From NCBI GenBank assembly GCA_964474695.1, contig CAYYTK010000006.1, positions 1 through 64,000 of the forward strand: a stretch of DNA of 64,000 nt, in the 5' to 3' direction. The notes beneath the pieces were generated by a model, which saw only the letters and a list, made by a program, of their open reading frames with translations, did no database searches and was not told the DNA's origin. The stretch's first letter is position 1. Each line of letters begins with the position of its first letter. Source of the stretch: DAOUBP01 sp964474695 (GTDB taxonomy: Bacteria; Chloroflexota; Anaerolineae; CG2-30-64-16). This document shows, one piece after another, positions 34,942-43,981 of the stretch. The translations under genes were made by a program, and so were the position numbers.

Positions 34942-36609
34942 TTACGTCCCCGAACGATGCGTAGACCCACGCAACGCGCGCATCAGTCGCCGCCAAACCG
35001 CTTGCGCGCTGAGCGCCTGGTCGGGCCCGACTTCGACCGGTGCGTACCGGGCGTCAAGAAAGGCCTCCGTCAGCCCTTGCACTTCCTCCCCGGCTTCAGG
35101 CCAGGCAGTTTCCAATGTGCGCGCATACTCGGTCGGCGTCTCGTGCGGCAGCCTGACATGGCCCGCCTCGGCCGCGGCCTGTGCCATGCGCAAATAGAAA
35201 TAGCGCACCTTCCCGCGCGGCGGCAGAGCGCGGAACCGCACCGCCGCCGCACGTGTCTCGCCCGGCGCCGCCTCACGCCCACGCCGCAAATGCGCCTGAA
35301 GCGCCGTCGCTGTGCTCCGCAGAACCATGTCGATCTGATGCCGTCGCGCGCGCCACCAGGCGCGCAGGCTTGCCAGCCAGCCGCCCCAGGCCCTGGGCAG
35401 CAAGTTACGGCCGCGCAAGAAGTCAAACAACAGATAGCCGGCCACCAAACCGATGACGGCCCAGGCCACAGCCCCCGGCAGCCAATCGGGCAGCAGTATC
35501 TGCGCCGGCGCCTCGGCGGGCGCTGGCGGCTTCATCGATCCGATCTCTGAAGCTGGCGGCTCTGCATCGCGGCGCATCAGCCAGCGCAGCGGATACGATA
35601 AGACCGACACCAGGAAAACAAACAGCGCCCAGAGCAAAAGAGCGATGCGTGCCAGGAGCGCGATCAACCATTCCAACGCGCGGGCGAACGGCCCCACAGG
35701 ACCCAGCGGCAGCAGCAGGGCAATCACCGCCACAGCGATGAGCACCACCAGGCCGAGCCAATGCCAACGACGCAGCAGGGCAGGTGCGATGGTGACTCGC
35801 TCGTTGTACCATTGCCCGCGCAACACTGCCAGGCGCGCATCGCTCAACAGCACCAACCCTGCCAGGAAGTAGCACAATAGCCCTGCCAGCACATCCGGTC
35901 CCAACCCCATGCCCTCAAAGCCGATCTTCAAGAGCCCCCGGCTGTCCTGGCTGACGCCCAGTTGCGACAAACCGGTGAATATCACCAACGGCAGGCCCCC
36001 CCAGGCCCAACGGCTGGCGAAGCGCATGACCACCTCCCGGCGCCCCACCGGATGGAGGAGGCGCAGCGCGCTGCGGCTGTCACCCCATGCGTCAGCCTCC
36101 CGCATCGCCACTTCGTCCGGCCCGATGGCAAGCGCCGCGAAATCAGCCGTGACGCCAACCGCCAATCGCCAAACCGCCAACAACAGAGCCGCCACGACGA
36201 CGGTCTGGATATCGAAAAGGGCGGCCGGATGCCGCAGCAGCACCCCCAGTGCGGCACGGTCCGGCCAGCCAATCGACATCCCCCATACCGCCAGGCGCGT
36301 GGCCAGCACGATCAACACGCCCTCACCGAGACGATAAGCCAACCCACGACGGTCGCGCCAGTTGGGTTGCCCTAACTGGTTCGTGCTCACGATTCCCAGC
36401 AGCGCGACCGCAAACGCCAGCGGTAAAAGATAACCCAGTTCCCAGGTCGTCAACGCGCGCAGGATGGCCATCGGCGCCACCACCAGGCTGGCTGCCAATA
36501 CCCCGATGACCGCACCTCGAAAGACTCCCGTCCGCCAGCCGCTATCCTGGAAGTCCGCCAGGCTTCCCCGGGGGCGTCCGACCGGAGAGGAGTCGCCAGA
36601 ACTGGACAT
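34942..36609 (-). CDS. Membrane protein with DUF4129 C-terminal domain
   Basis: The 555-residue protein starts at ATG 36609 (AGGA upstream). It has multiple transmembrane segments: residues about 28-75, 95-140, 215-250, and a strongly hydrophobic block near 270-330, followed by another segment near 375. The cytoplasmic C-terminus has the DUF4129 pattern: KVRYFYLRMAQAAAEAG, HETPTEYARTLE and LTEAFLDARYAPVEV. Genes with MoxR, DUF58 and DUF4129 form a widespread operon of unclear function, often compared with protein-complex maturation or transglutaminase systems. Here the transglutaminase domain is not seen in this chain. Confidence 0.85.
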   Translation of the reverse strand: MSSSGDSSPVGRPRGSLADFQDSGWRTGVFRGAVIGVLAASLVVAPMAILRALTTWELGYLLPLAFAVALLGIVSTNQLGQPNWRDRRGLAYRLGEGVLIVLATRLAVWGMSIGWPDRAALGVLLRHPAALFDIQTVVVAALLLAVWRLAVGVTADFAALAIGPDEVAMREADAWGDSRSALRLLHPVGRREVVMRFASRWAWGGLPLVIFTGLSQLGVSQDSRGLLKIGFEGMGLGPDVLAGLLCYFLAGLVLLSDARLAVLRGQWYNERVTIAPALLRRWHWLGLVVLIAVAVIALLLPLGPVGPFARALEWLIALLARIALLLWALFVFLVSVLSYPLRWLMRRDAEPPASEIGSMKPPAPAEAPAQILLPDWLPGAVAWAVIGLVAGYLLFDFLRGRNLLPRAWGGWLASLRAWWRARRHQIDMVLRSTATALQAHLRRGREAAPGETRAAAVRFRALPPRGKVRYFYLRMAQAAAEAGHVRLPHETPTEYARTLETAWPEAGEEVQGLTEAFLDARYAPVEVGPDQALSAQAVWRRLMRALRGSTHRSGT

Positions 36610-36626
36610 ACTTGATCCTATCGCAA

Positions 36627-37850
36627 CTAGCTTTGGCTGATCCCTGCGCCCTGCCACATGCGCCGGCCTCCGCGCTGCCAACGCCTCACTTCCTCTGCGC
36701 TGCTCATCTGATAGGCCAACACGCCCAGGCGTCGAGCGCGTTCGCGCACCACACCGAAGTTGGCATAAGGCTCCACCGCCACCAAAACGGGGTTCAAACC
36801 CGCACGGCGCAGCCGATATAGGGCAGCACACATCACTTCGTCGCCTGATGGCGTTACCACGATGACGGTTGTGCCCCAGGACAAGTCCGCGGTCACGGCA
36901 GGCAGCCACTCGGCGAGAGGGGTTGTATTGGCCAGGTCGACTCGGGCCAAACGCTCCAGCAGCTTCATCAAATGAACGCGCCCCGGCCTGGGCGGGATGC
37001 TCCAACACCGGTTCCCGGTCAGGGAATCCGTGCCGTTGCTGCCCAGCCCCACCGCCTGCCGCTCCATCACCAGGTAGCTGGCCAGCGACGCTGCAACCAC
37101 GATGCCCCACTCACTAGCCGAAATGCGTGACTGTCGCGCATAAGTCTCGGTATTCAGGTCGACAAAAATGACCGTAGTCAAAGATACCGCAGGCTCATAC
37201 TGTTTCACCTGCAGCGCGTTGGAACGCGCGCTGCTTTTCCAGTCAATGCTGCGCCAGGGATCGCCCGCTCGATAAGGCCGGATGCCGGTGATGCGCGTAG
37301 GATCAGCAAAAAGCTGTTGCCGGCTGGCAATGGTGCCATGCGGGGAACGGGAGGTGAGCTCAACCCGCGCCAGCGGCAGCACCCTGGGATAAACCACCAG
37401 GTAACGCGGCACTTCAGCGATGCCCTCCGCATCAGCAAAGCCGAACAGATCGCCCGTATGTAACGTCCCCGGCCCAATGGGGTAATAACCGCGCTGTCGC
37501 CCAATGAGCTCGTAACTGAACCGAATTCGCTCGCGTGCGCGCAGGCTGATCGCGTGACAAAGCGGCTCGCCCGCACTCAGGCGCAAAGGGGGTGTCTCCT
37601 CGTAGCGCACCCACGGCACCGGCCACCGGCTCTGATTGATGATCTCGATCTCGACGCAGGTCTTTTCGCCGGTAAAAATGTGGTCCGTGAAGCGCCGGTG
37701 CACCCCCAAACGTCGCACGCTATTGCCGGTCCACCAGCGCGCGAGGGCATACGTGCCGGCCAGAACGTAGACAACATAGAATACAACGTCCAGCCGCAGC
37801 AGCAGCGCAGCCACCAGCAGAAGAAGCAACACCAGCGGGAGATCGGACAT
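36627..37850 (-). CDS. DUF58 domain protein
   Basis: The 407-residue protein has two N-terminal membrane segments (LPLVLLLLLVAALLL, VVFYVVYVLAGTYAL). A beta-rich region follows (ETPPLRLSAGEP, RGYYPIGPGTLHTGDLFGF), then the DUF58 signature GIRPYRAGDPWRSIDWKSSAR near residue 210. A vWA-like fold completes it (VIFVDLNTE, TTVIVVTPSG). It is the standard partner of MoxR ATPases. It lies 18 bases downstream of rsmI and 17 bases upstream of the DUF4129 gene. Confidence 0.9.
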   Translation of the reverse strand: MSDLPLVLLLLLVAALLLRLDVVFYVVYVLAGTYALARWWTGNSVRRLGVHRRFTDHIFTGEKTCVEIEIINQSRWPVPWVRYEETPPLRLSAGEPLCHAISLRARERIRFSYELIGRQRGYYPIGPGTLHTGDLFGFADAEGIAEVPRYLVVYPRVLPLARVELTSRSPHGTIASRQQLFADPTRITGIRPYRAGDPWRSIDWKSSARSNALQVKQYEPAVSLTTVIFVDLNTETYARQSRISASEWGIVVAASLASYLVMERQAVGLGSNGTDSLTGNRCWSIPPRPGRVHLMKLLERLARVDLANTTPLAEWLPAVTADLSWGTTVIVVTPSGDEVMCAALYRLRRAGLNPVLVAVEPYANFGVVRERARRLGVLAYQMSSAEEVRRWQRGGRRMWQGAGISQS

Positions 37851-37868
37851 AGATCGCCTCGGCTTCGC

Positions 37869-38540
37869 TCAGTCGGCGCCGGCGATTACGACAACATACT
37901 CACCCTTGGGAGGCGACTGGAGGACACCCTCCAGCAGCTCCGATAACGTACCGCGCTGGAACGACTCGTACAGCTTAGTCAGCTCGTGTGCCAGCGCCGC
38001 ACGGCGATCGCCGTAAACGGCCAGGGCATCCGATAGAAATGCTGCCAGCCGATAGGGGCTCTCGTAGAATACGAGCGTGTGGGGCGAAGCCTGGTCGACC
38101 TCCAGAAAACGGCGCCGGGGACCCGGCTTGTGAGGCGGGAAACCCCGATAGGTGAAGCTGTGCACCGGCAGGCCCGACAGCACCACGGCCATCACCACCG
38201 CCGCCGCGCCGGGGATCATCGTCACCGGCTCATCCGCGGCCAGGGCGCGCTGCACGATGGAATAGCCGGGATCGGAGATGCCGGGAGTTCCCGCCTCAGT
38301 GACGACAGCCACCGATTTCCCTTCTGCCAGCAGTCCCATGATCCGCGCACACGCCCGCTCCTCGTTATGTTCATGAAAAGCGATCTGCGGCTTGTGGATG
38401 TCGTAATGCTTCAGCAAGATTCCGGTCCTGCGGGTGTCCTCGCTGGCGATAACGTCAACCGTGCGCAACACCTCGAGTGCCCGCAAAGTAATGTCGCCCA
38501 AGTTTCCGATGGGAGTAGCAACCAGGTATAGCATGGTCAT
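37869..38540 (-). CDS. rsmI: 16S rRNA (cytidine(1402)-2'-O)-methyltransferase RsmI
   Basis: The 223-residue protein is a tetrapyrrole-methylase-type enzyme: LYLVATPIGNLGDITLRAL, VIASEDTRRTGILLKHY, VAVVTEAGTPGISDPGY and FYRGFPPHK-like RGFPPHKPG, all RsmI hallmarks. It methylates the 2'-O of C1402 in 16S rRNA. It is shorter than the E. coli enzyme because the C-terminal extension is missing. ATG 38540 overlaps the moxR TGA (ATGA), so it is translationally coupled; ATG 38534 is an alternative. Confidence 0.93.
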   Translation of the reverse strand: MTMLYLVATPIGNLGDITLRALEVLRTVDVIASEDTRRTGILLKHYDIHKPQIAFHEHNEERACARIMGLLAEGKSVAVVTEAGTPGISDPGYSIVQRALAADEPVTMIPGAAAVVMAVVLSGLPVHSFTYRGFPPHKPGPRRRFLEVDQASPHTLVFYESPYRLAAFLSDALAVYGDRRAALAHELTKLYESFQRGTLSELLEGVLQSPPKGEYVVVIAGAD

Positions 38541-39484
38541 GCCGCCTTCCCGAGGTCCAACGGCACCTGGTTCAAAAGCTCAGCCAGGATGCCCACCGCC
38601 GTGCGCCCGCGCAACGCGCTCTCCGGGTGCACCAGGCATCGATGCGCCAGGGACAAGGGCGCCAGTCGCTTCACATCATCGGGCAGCACATAGTCACGGC
38701 CGTGAATCGCGGCCCACGCCTGGCTGGTCTTGTACAAAGCCAGGCTGCCGCGCGGGCTGGCGCCCAGCAGCAAGTCGGCGTGCTCCCGGGTGGCATTCAC
38801 CAGGCGCACGATGTAATCCCGCACGGTTTCATCGACATGCACCTCCCACACCTGCTGCGCCAACGCCGGCGCATCCGCGCCGTCCACCACCGGCGAAAGC
38901 GCCTCGATGGGGTGTTGACGACGGAGGTTAACCAGCATCTGGCTTTCTGCCGCCGGAGCAAGATAACCCAGGCGCAACTTGATCAGGAAGCGGTCGAGCT
39001 GCGCCTCCGGCAACGGGAAGGTGCCTTCATACTCCACCGGATTCTGAGTTGCCAGCACGACAAACGGCCGCTGCAACGGCCGCGTCACCCCATCCACGGT
39101 GACCTGCCGCTCACCCATACATTCCAACAACGCGGATTGCGTGCGCGGCGTCGCCCGGTTGATCTCATCGGCCAGCAGGATATTGGTGAAGGCCGGGCCG
39201 GGCATGAACTCGAAACTGCCGCGCTGCTGGTTGTAAACCGACACGCCGGTGACATCGTTCGGCAGCAAGTCGGGCGTACACTGCAACCGCTTGAAGCTGA
39301 CCCCCAACGATCCGGCCAGGGCGCGCGCCAGCATCGTCTTACCGGTGCCCGGCACATCCTCGATCAGGACGTGTCCCTCGCACAACAGCGCGGTCAGCAA
39401 CAACTCGATGGCCTCCCGCTGGCCGATGATAACCTGCTCAACGTTGGCGACGACCTTTTCCGCAAACAATCGAATGGCGTCCAC
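38537..39484 (-). CDS. MoxR-type AAA+ ATPase
   Basis: The 315-residue protein has Walker A EDVPGTGKTMLARAL near residue 43, FKRLQCTPDLLPNDVTG, and Walker B NILLADEINRATPRTQSALLE. It continues with VLATQNPVEYEGTFPLPEAQLDRF (sensor 1, Arg finger) and GASPRGSLALYKTSQAWA (sensor 2). MoxR ATPases act as chaperones for complex assembly with DUF58/vWA partners, encoded here two genes downstream. The start is GTG 39484 after AAAGGA; a promoter lies at 39518-39546. Confidence 0.93.
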   Translation of the reverse strand: MDAIRLFAEKVVANVEQVIIGQREAIELLLTALLCEGHVLIEDVPGTGKTMLARALAGSLGVSFKRLQCTPDLLPNDVTGVSVYNQQRGSFEFMPGPAFTNILLADEINRATPRTQSALLECMGERQVTVDGVTRPLQRPFVVLATQNPVEYEGTFPLPEAQLDRFLIKLRLGYLAPAAESQMLVNLRRQHPIEALSPVVDGADAPALAQQVWEVHVDETVRDYIVRLVNATREHADLLLGASPRGSLALYKTSQAWAAIHGRDYVLPDDVKRLAPLSLAHRCLVHPESALRGRTAVGILAELLNQVPLDLGKAA

Positions 39485-39517
39485 GCTCGCATTCCTTTCA
39501 CATTCAGCACTGATGCC

Positions 39518-39546
39518 ATTCTACCACAGGCGCGAGGCTGTCACAA
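39518..39546 (-). promoter_or_regulatory. Promoter of the moxR operon
   Basis: Reading leftward: TTGTGA (39546-39541), a 17-base spacer and TAGAAT (39523-39518). Confidence 0.6.
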
Positions 39547-39611
39547 GCACTTTACAGCCCGCGATTTGGGTTATTCAACAGACCAATTTGGAAAAAACTG
39601 CGAAATACCAC

Positions 39612-39662
39612 TTGACAAACGAACAGTTGTTCGTTATAATAGAGACGTCCGAACAAAAATTC
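39612..39662 (+). promoter_or_regulatory. lexA promoter with SOS box (autoregulation)
   Basis: TTGACA (39612-39617), a 17-base spacer and TATAAT (39635-39640), a consensus promoter. Inside it CGAACAGTTGTTCG (39620-39633) is a perfect SOS box of the Bacillus-type consensus. A second, weaker box GAACAAAAATTC follows at 39651-39662, near the expected start of transcription. LexA bound here would block its own operon. Confidence 0.92.
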
Positions 39663-39693
39663 GATTCGGCATGATCCAAATGGGAGGTAAAAG

Positions 39694-40341
39694 ATGGCCC
39701 TTTCAGATCGCCAGGTGCGCATCCTGGAGTTTATCTACAGCTACCTCGAACAGCACAACTACCCACCCACCATCCGCGAGATAGGCAAGGCGGTGGGGAT
39801 ACCCTCGACCTCGGTAGTCAAGTACAACCTGGAACGACTGCAAGAAAAGGGATATATCGAGCGCAGCGGCGAGGTCTCGCGCGGCCTGCGCTTGAAGGAT
39901 GGTCCCGCGATCGTCCCTGAGCGCAGCGGCGCGCGCGTAGTGTCGGTGCGCAAGCTGGGCGTGATTTCTGCCGGCAAGCCCATCGCTGCCTTCGGCCAGC
40001 AGGAGGATCCTTTCGCGGGCGAAACCCTCTTGTTGACCGCCGACCTGGTGCCGGCCGGCCAGCCGATCTATGCCCTGCAAGTCAAGGGGGATTCGATGAT
40101 CGACGCGCTGGTCTTTGATGGCGACTGGGTGATCATCAAGCACCAGGACACGGCCCAGCGCGGTGACATGATCGTCGCCTGGATCAAGGACAAGGAAGAG
40201 ACGACCCTGAAGTACTACTATCCCGAAGGGCCGGTCGTCCGCCTCCAGCCGGCCAACCCGGCCTACGAGCCGATTCCTGTGCCGGCCGACCAATTGGTGA
40301 TCCAAGGCAAAGTGGTAGCAGTGGTGCGGCAGCTTGCCTGA
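39694..40341 (+). CDS. lexA: LexA repressor
   Basis: The 215-residue protein starts at ATG 39694 after GGGAGG. The N-terminal winged helix (residues 1-70) has RQVRILEFIYSYLEQHNYPPTIREIGKAVGI. The Ala-Gly self-cleavage site lies in LGVISAGKPIAA at about residue 90. The C-terminal serine peptidase has VKGDSMIDALVFDGDWVIIK with the catalytic Ser, and the catalytic Lys in the later MIVAWIKDKEETTLKYY strand. It represses SOS genes until RecA-ssDNA triggers its cleavage. It is first gene of an operon with a 3-methyladenine glycosylase 11 bases downstream. Confidence 0.97.
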   Translation: MALSDRQVRILEFIYSYLEQHNYPPTIREIGKAVGIPSTSVVKYNLERLQEKGYIERSGEVSRGLRLKDGPAIVPERSGARVVSVRKLGVISAGKPIAAFGQQEDPFAGETLLLTADLVPAGQPIYALQVKGDSMIDALVFDGDWVIIKHQDTAQRGDMIVAWIKDKEETTLKYYYPEGPVVRLQPANPAYEPIPVPADQLVIQGKVVAVVRQLA

Positions 40342-40352
40342 GCCGATCTGCC

Positions 40353-40928
40353 ATGTCGGATGATCGGCTCGCGCGCCTTTTCTACGAACAATCGACCGTC
40401 GCCGTCGCGCGCGGCCTGCTGGGCCAACGCCTGGTGCGCGTGACGGACGACGGCTGCCGGTTGAGCGGTTATATCTGCGAAACGGAAGCCTATGGCGGGT
40501 CGGATGATGAAGCTTCGCACGCGTACAGGCGCACCCCACGCAGCGCGATCATGTACGGCCCACCCGGCCGCGCTTATGTTTACTTCATCTATGGCATGTA
40601 CTATTGCCTGAATGCGGTGACCGAGCGTGACGGTTCTCCGGGGGCCGTCCTGATCCGTGCGCTGGCGCCCGACGAAGGGATCCCCTTCTTGCGCCGGCAT
40701 CGGCCGGGCGCGCCTGACGCACACCTGGCCGATGGTCCCGGTAAGCTCTGCCAGGCCCTCGGCATCACGATGGCATTGAATGGCAGCGACCTGACAACCG
40801 GCGCCCAGCTTTTTGTCGAAGCCGTCGCGCCGGTTGCGGACGATCGCATCCGCAGCACCCCGCGCATCGGCGTGCGCGGCAATTCCGATGCCAGGAGCCG
40901 CTTGTGGCGCTTCGTCTGGACGGGCTGA
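40353..40928 (+). CDS. DNA-3-methyladenine glycosylase (AAG/MPG family)
   Basis: The 191-residue protein has ARGLLGQRLVRV near the N-terminus, ICETEAYGGSDDEASHAYR (the catalytic Glu region) and MYGPPGRAYVYFIYGMYYCLN with the DNA-intercalating Tyr. It continues with AVLIRALAP and GPGKLCQALGI, colinear with the human AAG-type family. It excises alkylated purines. It is 11 bases downstream of lexA, so it should be co-induced by DNA damage. Confidence 0.93.
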   Translation: MSDDRLARLFYEQSTVAVARGLLGQRLVRVTDDGCRLSGYICETEAYGGSDDEASHAYRRTPRSAIMYGPPGRAYVYFIYGMYYCLNAVTERDGSPGAVLIRALAPDEGIPFLRRHRPGAPDAHLADGPGKLCQALGITMALNGSDLTTGAQLFVEAVAPVADDRIRSTPRIGVRGNSDARSRLWRFVWTG

Positions 40929-40972
40929 AGCGCCGCGCTCGCCCCGGCCTGCATCCAGGGAAAGGAACGAAA

Positions 40973-41491
40973 ATGCCACGCGAAGACCAGGGGGTGGCGC
41001 AGAGCCGCCACCGCTACCAGGTTATCCCTCGCACGCTGTGCTTCGTCAGGCACGGCGCCGACGTTTTGCTGCTGCTGGGCGGGCCGCACAAGCGCATCTG
41101 GGCGGGCCGCTATAACGGCGTCGGCGGCCATGTGGAGCCCGGAGAGGATATCTACACGGCGGCATGGCGCGAAACGCATGAAGAAACCGGGCTGGACGTG
41201 CACACATTGCAGTTGCGCGGCGTCGTGCATGCTGATGCCGGCGATCCCAGCGTCGGCATCCTCTTTTTTGTCTTCACCGCTCTGGCTGACACCCGCGAGA
41301 CCGGCCCTTGTCCCGATGGCACGCTGGAATGGTGGCCGGCCGACGCGCTGCCCACGAAGAAGATGGCCGAGGATCTGCCGGTCTTGCTGCCCAGGGTGCT
41401 GGCCATGAGTCCCTCTGACCCGCCATTTTTCGCCGCGTACAGCTACGATACGGCAAACCGGTTGGTGATACGCTTCGCCGCAGCCGCATAG
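40973..41491 (+). CDS. NUDIX hydrolase (MutT-like)
   Basis: The 172-residue protein starts at ATG 40973 after AAAGGAA. The NUDIX box is complete: GGHVEPGEDIYTAAWRETHE followed by ETGLDV, with the catalytic REXXEE glutamates. VLLLLGGPHKRIWAGRYNGVG before it resembles 8-oxo-dGTP diphosphatases. The third gene after lexA and mpg suggests a nucleotide-pool sanitising role in the SOS operon; this is inference. It ends at 41491, before a nested palindromic element. Confidence 0.85.
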   Translation: MPREDQGVAQSRHRYQVIPRTLCFVRHGADVLLLLGGPHKRIWAGRYNGVGGHVEPGEDIYTAAWRETHEETGLDVHTLQLRGVVHADAGDPSVGILFFVFTALADTRETGPCPDGTLEWWPADALPTKKMAEDLPVLLPRVLAMSPSDPPFFAAYSYDTANRLVIRFAAAA

Positions 41492-41499
41492 GCGCGCGC

Positions 41500-41660
41500 T
41501 TGGCGCCGGCGTTGCTGCCGCTGGCGGGGTGTGTTTCGCATTGGGGGCGCGAGCATCCTGAGCGGAGCCTGGCGATCACTCCCGCCAGGCGTAGTCGAAG
41601 GATGCGGCTTGGGGCCGATGGCCGCTCCGAAGTTGAAACACACACCCGCCGGCGCTGCTG
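41500..41660. repeat. Nested palindromic element between convergent genes
   Basis: Outer arms GTGTGTTTC (about 41530) and GAAACACAC (about 41635) enclose inner arms GCATCCT (41553) and AGGATGC (41599), with CCTGGCG/CGCCAGG in the centre. GC-rich GGCGCCGGCG-like arms flank the whole. It contains the dispersed motif CATCCTGAGCGGAGC ... AGTCGAAGGAT, also found in frame inside queG (59841-59875). It may act as a bidirectional terminator for the convergent neighbours. Confidence 0.7.
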
Positions 41661-41664
41661 AGCG

Positions 41665-42477
41665 TCAATCGGCGCCGCCTGTCCCGAAAACCTCGCGGGC
41701 AAAAGCACGCAGCGCCGCATTCACCGCGCGCGGGTTCTCCATCGGGCTGAGGTGGCCCGCTCCCGGAATCATCACCAGCCGCGCGGCCGGAATGGCTGCG
41801 GCCATTGCCGCGACATCGGCCGGCGGCGTGAGCACATCCGCCTCACCGGTCAGCGCTAGCACCGGCACGGTGATGGTCGGCAAGGTGGGGCGGCTGTCCT
41901 CCCGGTCGCGCAGCCCGGCCAGTGCGCCGGCGATGCCGGCCACAGGTTGGCTGGCGATCATCGTGTGCACGGCGCTGATGAGCCTGGGATTCGCCCGGCT
42001 TGCCGGCGCCAGCAGCTTGGGCAGCATCTCATCAGCGAGGCTGCCTGCGCCCGCCTGCTGCACCCTCGCCGCCGTCACGTCGCGATTGGCTCGCGCCGCG
42101 GGGCCATCCGGCTCGGCCCGGGTGTCGAGCAAAGCCAGTCCCTGCATGCGCTCGCGATACCGGCGCCAGAACGCAAACGCCACATACCCTCCCATGCTCA
42201 ATCCGGCCACGATCGCGCGGCCGATGCCGAGTCGGTCAAGCAGGGCCGCCAGATCATCGGCATGCTGATCCATCGTCAGAGGCCCGGGGGTCAGCTCGGA
42301 CGTGCCGTGCCCGCGCAGATCAGGCGCCAGGACGCGGCAATCCGCCGCCAGTCCACGGAGTTGGGCGTTCCACATGCGATGGTCCAGCGGAAATCCGTGG
42401 ACCAGCAGCAGCACGGGGGCGCGTCCCTGGCCTCGCTGAGCAACCATCAGGCGGATCCCATTGACGCTCGTGAACAT
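41665..42477 (-). CDS. Alpha/beta hydrolase
   Basis: The 270-residue protein starts at ATG 42477 after GGAGG. It has the oxyanion region LLLVHGFPLDHRMW, DLRGHGTSE, the nucleophile elbow GLSMGGYVAF (Ser near residue 96), an Asp in LTGEADVLTPP (near 215) and the catalytic His in PGAGHLSPMENP (near 243), so the triad is complete. It is of the 3-oxoadipate enol-lactonase/esterase type; the substrate is unknown. It diverges from the MFS gene. Confidence 0.88.
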   Translation of the reverse strand: MFTSVNGIRLMVAQRGQGRAPVLLLVHGFPLDHRMWNAQLRGLAADCRVLAPDLRGHGTSELTPGPLTMDQHADDLAALLDRLGIGRAIVAGLSMGGYVAFAFWRRYRERMQGLALLDTRAEPDGPAARANRDVTAARVQQAGAGSLADEMLPKLLAPASRANPRLISAVHTMIASQPVAGIAGALAGLRDREDSRPTLPTITVPVLALTGEADVLTPPADVAAMAAAIPAARLVMIPGAGHLSPMENPRAVNAALRAFAREVFGTGGAD

Positions 42478-42612
42478 CGCAGCCTCCTGCAAGGAACTCG
42501 TTGTTATCGGGACAAGGTTCTCTGCGTCGTCCGGCACGACAAGGACAGTATAGCACAATCTCTGTGGTATACTTCCGACCGACATCAACCATCTCGCTTC
42601 AGAATAGGCGCC

Positions 42613-43782
42613 ATGAACCCAAGTAACCGCCACACATTCGCATTTCGCCAACGCCTGGCTGTCGTCGCCTCCTACGCCACCATGCTCATGGTCGGCGTTT
42701 CGATCTCACTGTTGGGCCCCAGTCTGCCTGCGCTGGCTCAGCGGATCAACGTCTCGCTCGCGCAAGCGGGACTGTTCTTCACGCTCTTCTCCTTCGGCTC
42801 GCTCGTCGCCACCCTGATCGTCGCGCGCCTGAACGACCGCCCGATCCGGCGCCTGGTGCTCAGCGCCGGCGCCGTGCTGATGGCGCTTGGGTTGTGGCTG
42901 CTTGCCCGCAGCACCACCTTCGTCTCGGCCGGGCTGGCAATCACTTTGACCGGCCTGGCAATGAGCACCGTAGGCACCGCGCCTAACGCCATCATGGCCG
43001 ACCTCTATCGGGGCCAAGCTGGGCCGGCGTTGAACGCCTTGCACGTCGCGGTGGGCGCGGGCGCATTCAGCGGCCCGTTGCTGCTCACTGCCGCGCTGTA
43101 CAGCGCAAACGATTACCGCGCGGTCTACCGCGTGGCGGCGGCCCTGATGTTAGGCATCGCAGTTCTGTGGTTCGTCAGCCGTCCGCCCTTGCCGCAGCGC
43201 GCCGCCGGCTCGGCGCATTTGTCGCTGGCACGACTGGCGCCGTTGCTCCTGGTATTCGCCCTTGCCGTGCTGTACACGGGCACCGAAACTACTTTCAGCG
43301 GCTGGATCTTCACCTATGCACGAACCGTGGTCGCGCAAGAGGCCACGGTCGCCGGCTTGGGCGCCTCGCTGTTCTGGCTGGCGGTCCTGCTGGGCCGGCT
43401 CACGGCCGTGCGCGTCTTGCGCCGGGTCAGCAACCTGGCGCTGCTGCGAGCCTGTGTGCTGGGCGGCGCGGCGGGTCTGGCCTTGATCTTGCTGGGCCAA
43501 ACCTGGGGGGTGCTGTTCTGGGCGGGTGTGACCCTGGTGGGCGGCTGCTTCGGGCCGATCTTTCCGACAGCCCTGGCGCTGGCCAGCGACCTGGCGCCCG
43601 GACAAGCAGGCGCCATCAGCAGCCTGGTCGTCGCTTCCGGATCGGCCGGTGCGATGGTAATGCCTTGGGCTGCAGGATCGCTCATGCCCTACATCGGTAT
43701 CGTCGGAAGCATGGCGACTGCGTTCTTGCCGCTAGGCCTCATGCTCATTTGCCTGGCAGCGATCGGCCGGCGCCAGTCCTGA
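42613..43782 (+). CDS. Major facilitator superfamily transporter
   Basis: The 389-residue protein has 12 hydrophobic segments. The first is VVASYATMLMVGVSISLLG, followed by the loop-2 motif VARLNDRPIRRLVLSAGAVLMALGL (MFS motif A-like). The second half begins near residue 190 with LLLVFALAVLYTGTETTFSGWIF. It resembles the FucP/FsrB-like groups of sugar or drug transporters; the substrate cannot be assigned. ATG 42613 is chosen as the start of the first membrane segment region; a weak AGG precedes it. Confidence 0.85.
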   Translation: MNPSNRHTFAFRQRLAVVASYATMLMVGVSISLLGPSLPALAQRINVSLAQAGLFFTLFSFGSLVATLIVARLNDRPIRRLVLSAGAVLMALGLWLLARSTTFVSAGLAITLTGLAMSTVGTAPNAIMADLYRGQAGPALNALHVAVGAGAFSGPLLLTAALYSANDYRAVYRVAAALMLGIAVLWFVSRPPLPQRAAGSAHLSLARLAPLLLVFALAVLYTGTETTFSGWIFTYARTVVAQEATVAGLGASLFWLAVLLGRLTAVRVLRRVSNLALLRACVLGGAAGLALILLGQTWGVLFWAGVTLVGGCFGPIFPTALALASDLAPGQAGAISSLVVASGSAGAMVMPWAAGSLMPYIGIVGSMATAFLPLGLMLICLAAIGRRQS

Positions 43783-43981
43783 GAATCGACAAGAAATACG
43801 GTGAAAGAACTGTCACCTTAACATCAGACGAATTTCATTGAGGTTTCATGGCTCAGCGCGACAATAAGCATCATCAGACGTCATGATAGAAAACCGCCAT
43901 CATTATTCTCATGGAATGGGAACCATTTGGGCGGCCCTATCGTCTGTGTAGCGTATATCGCTTCCTGAAAGGAGAAAGCCC

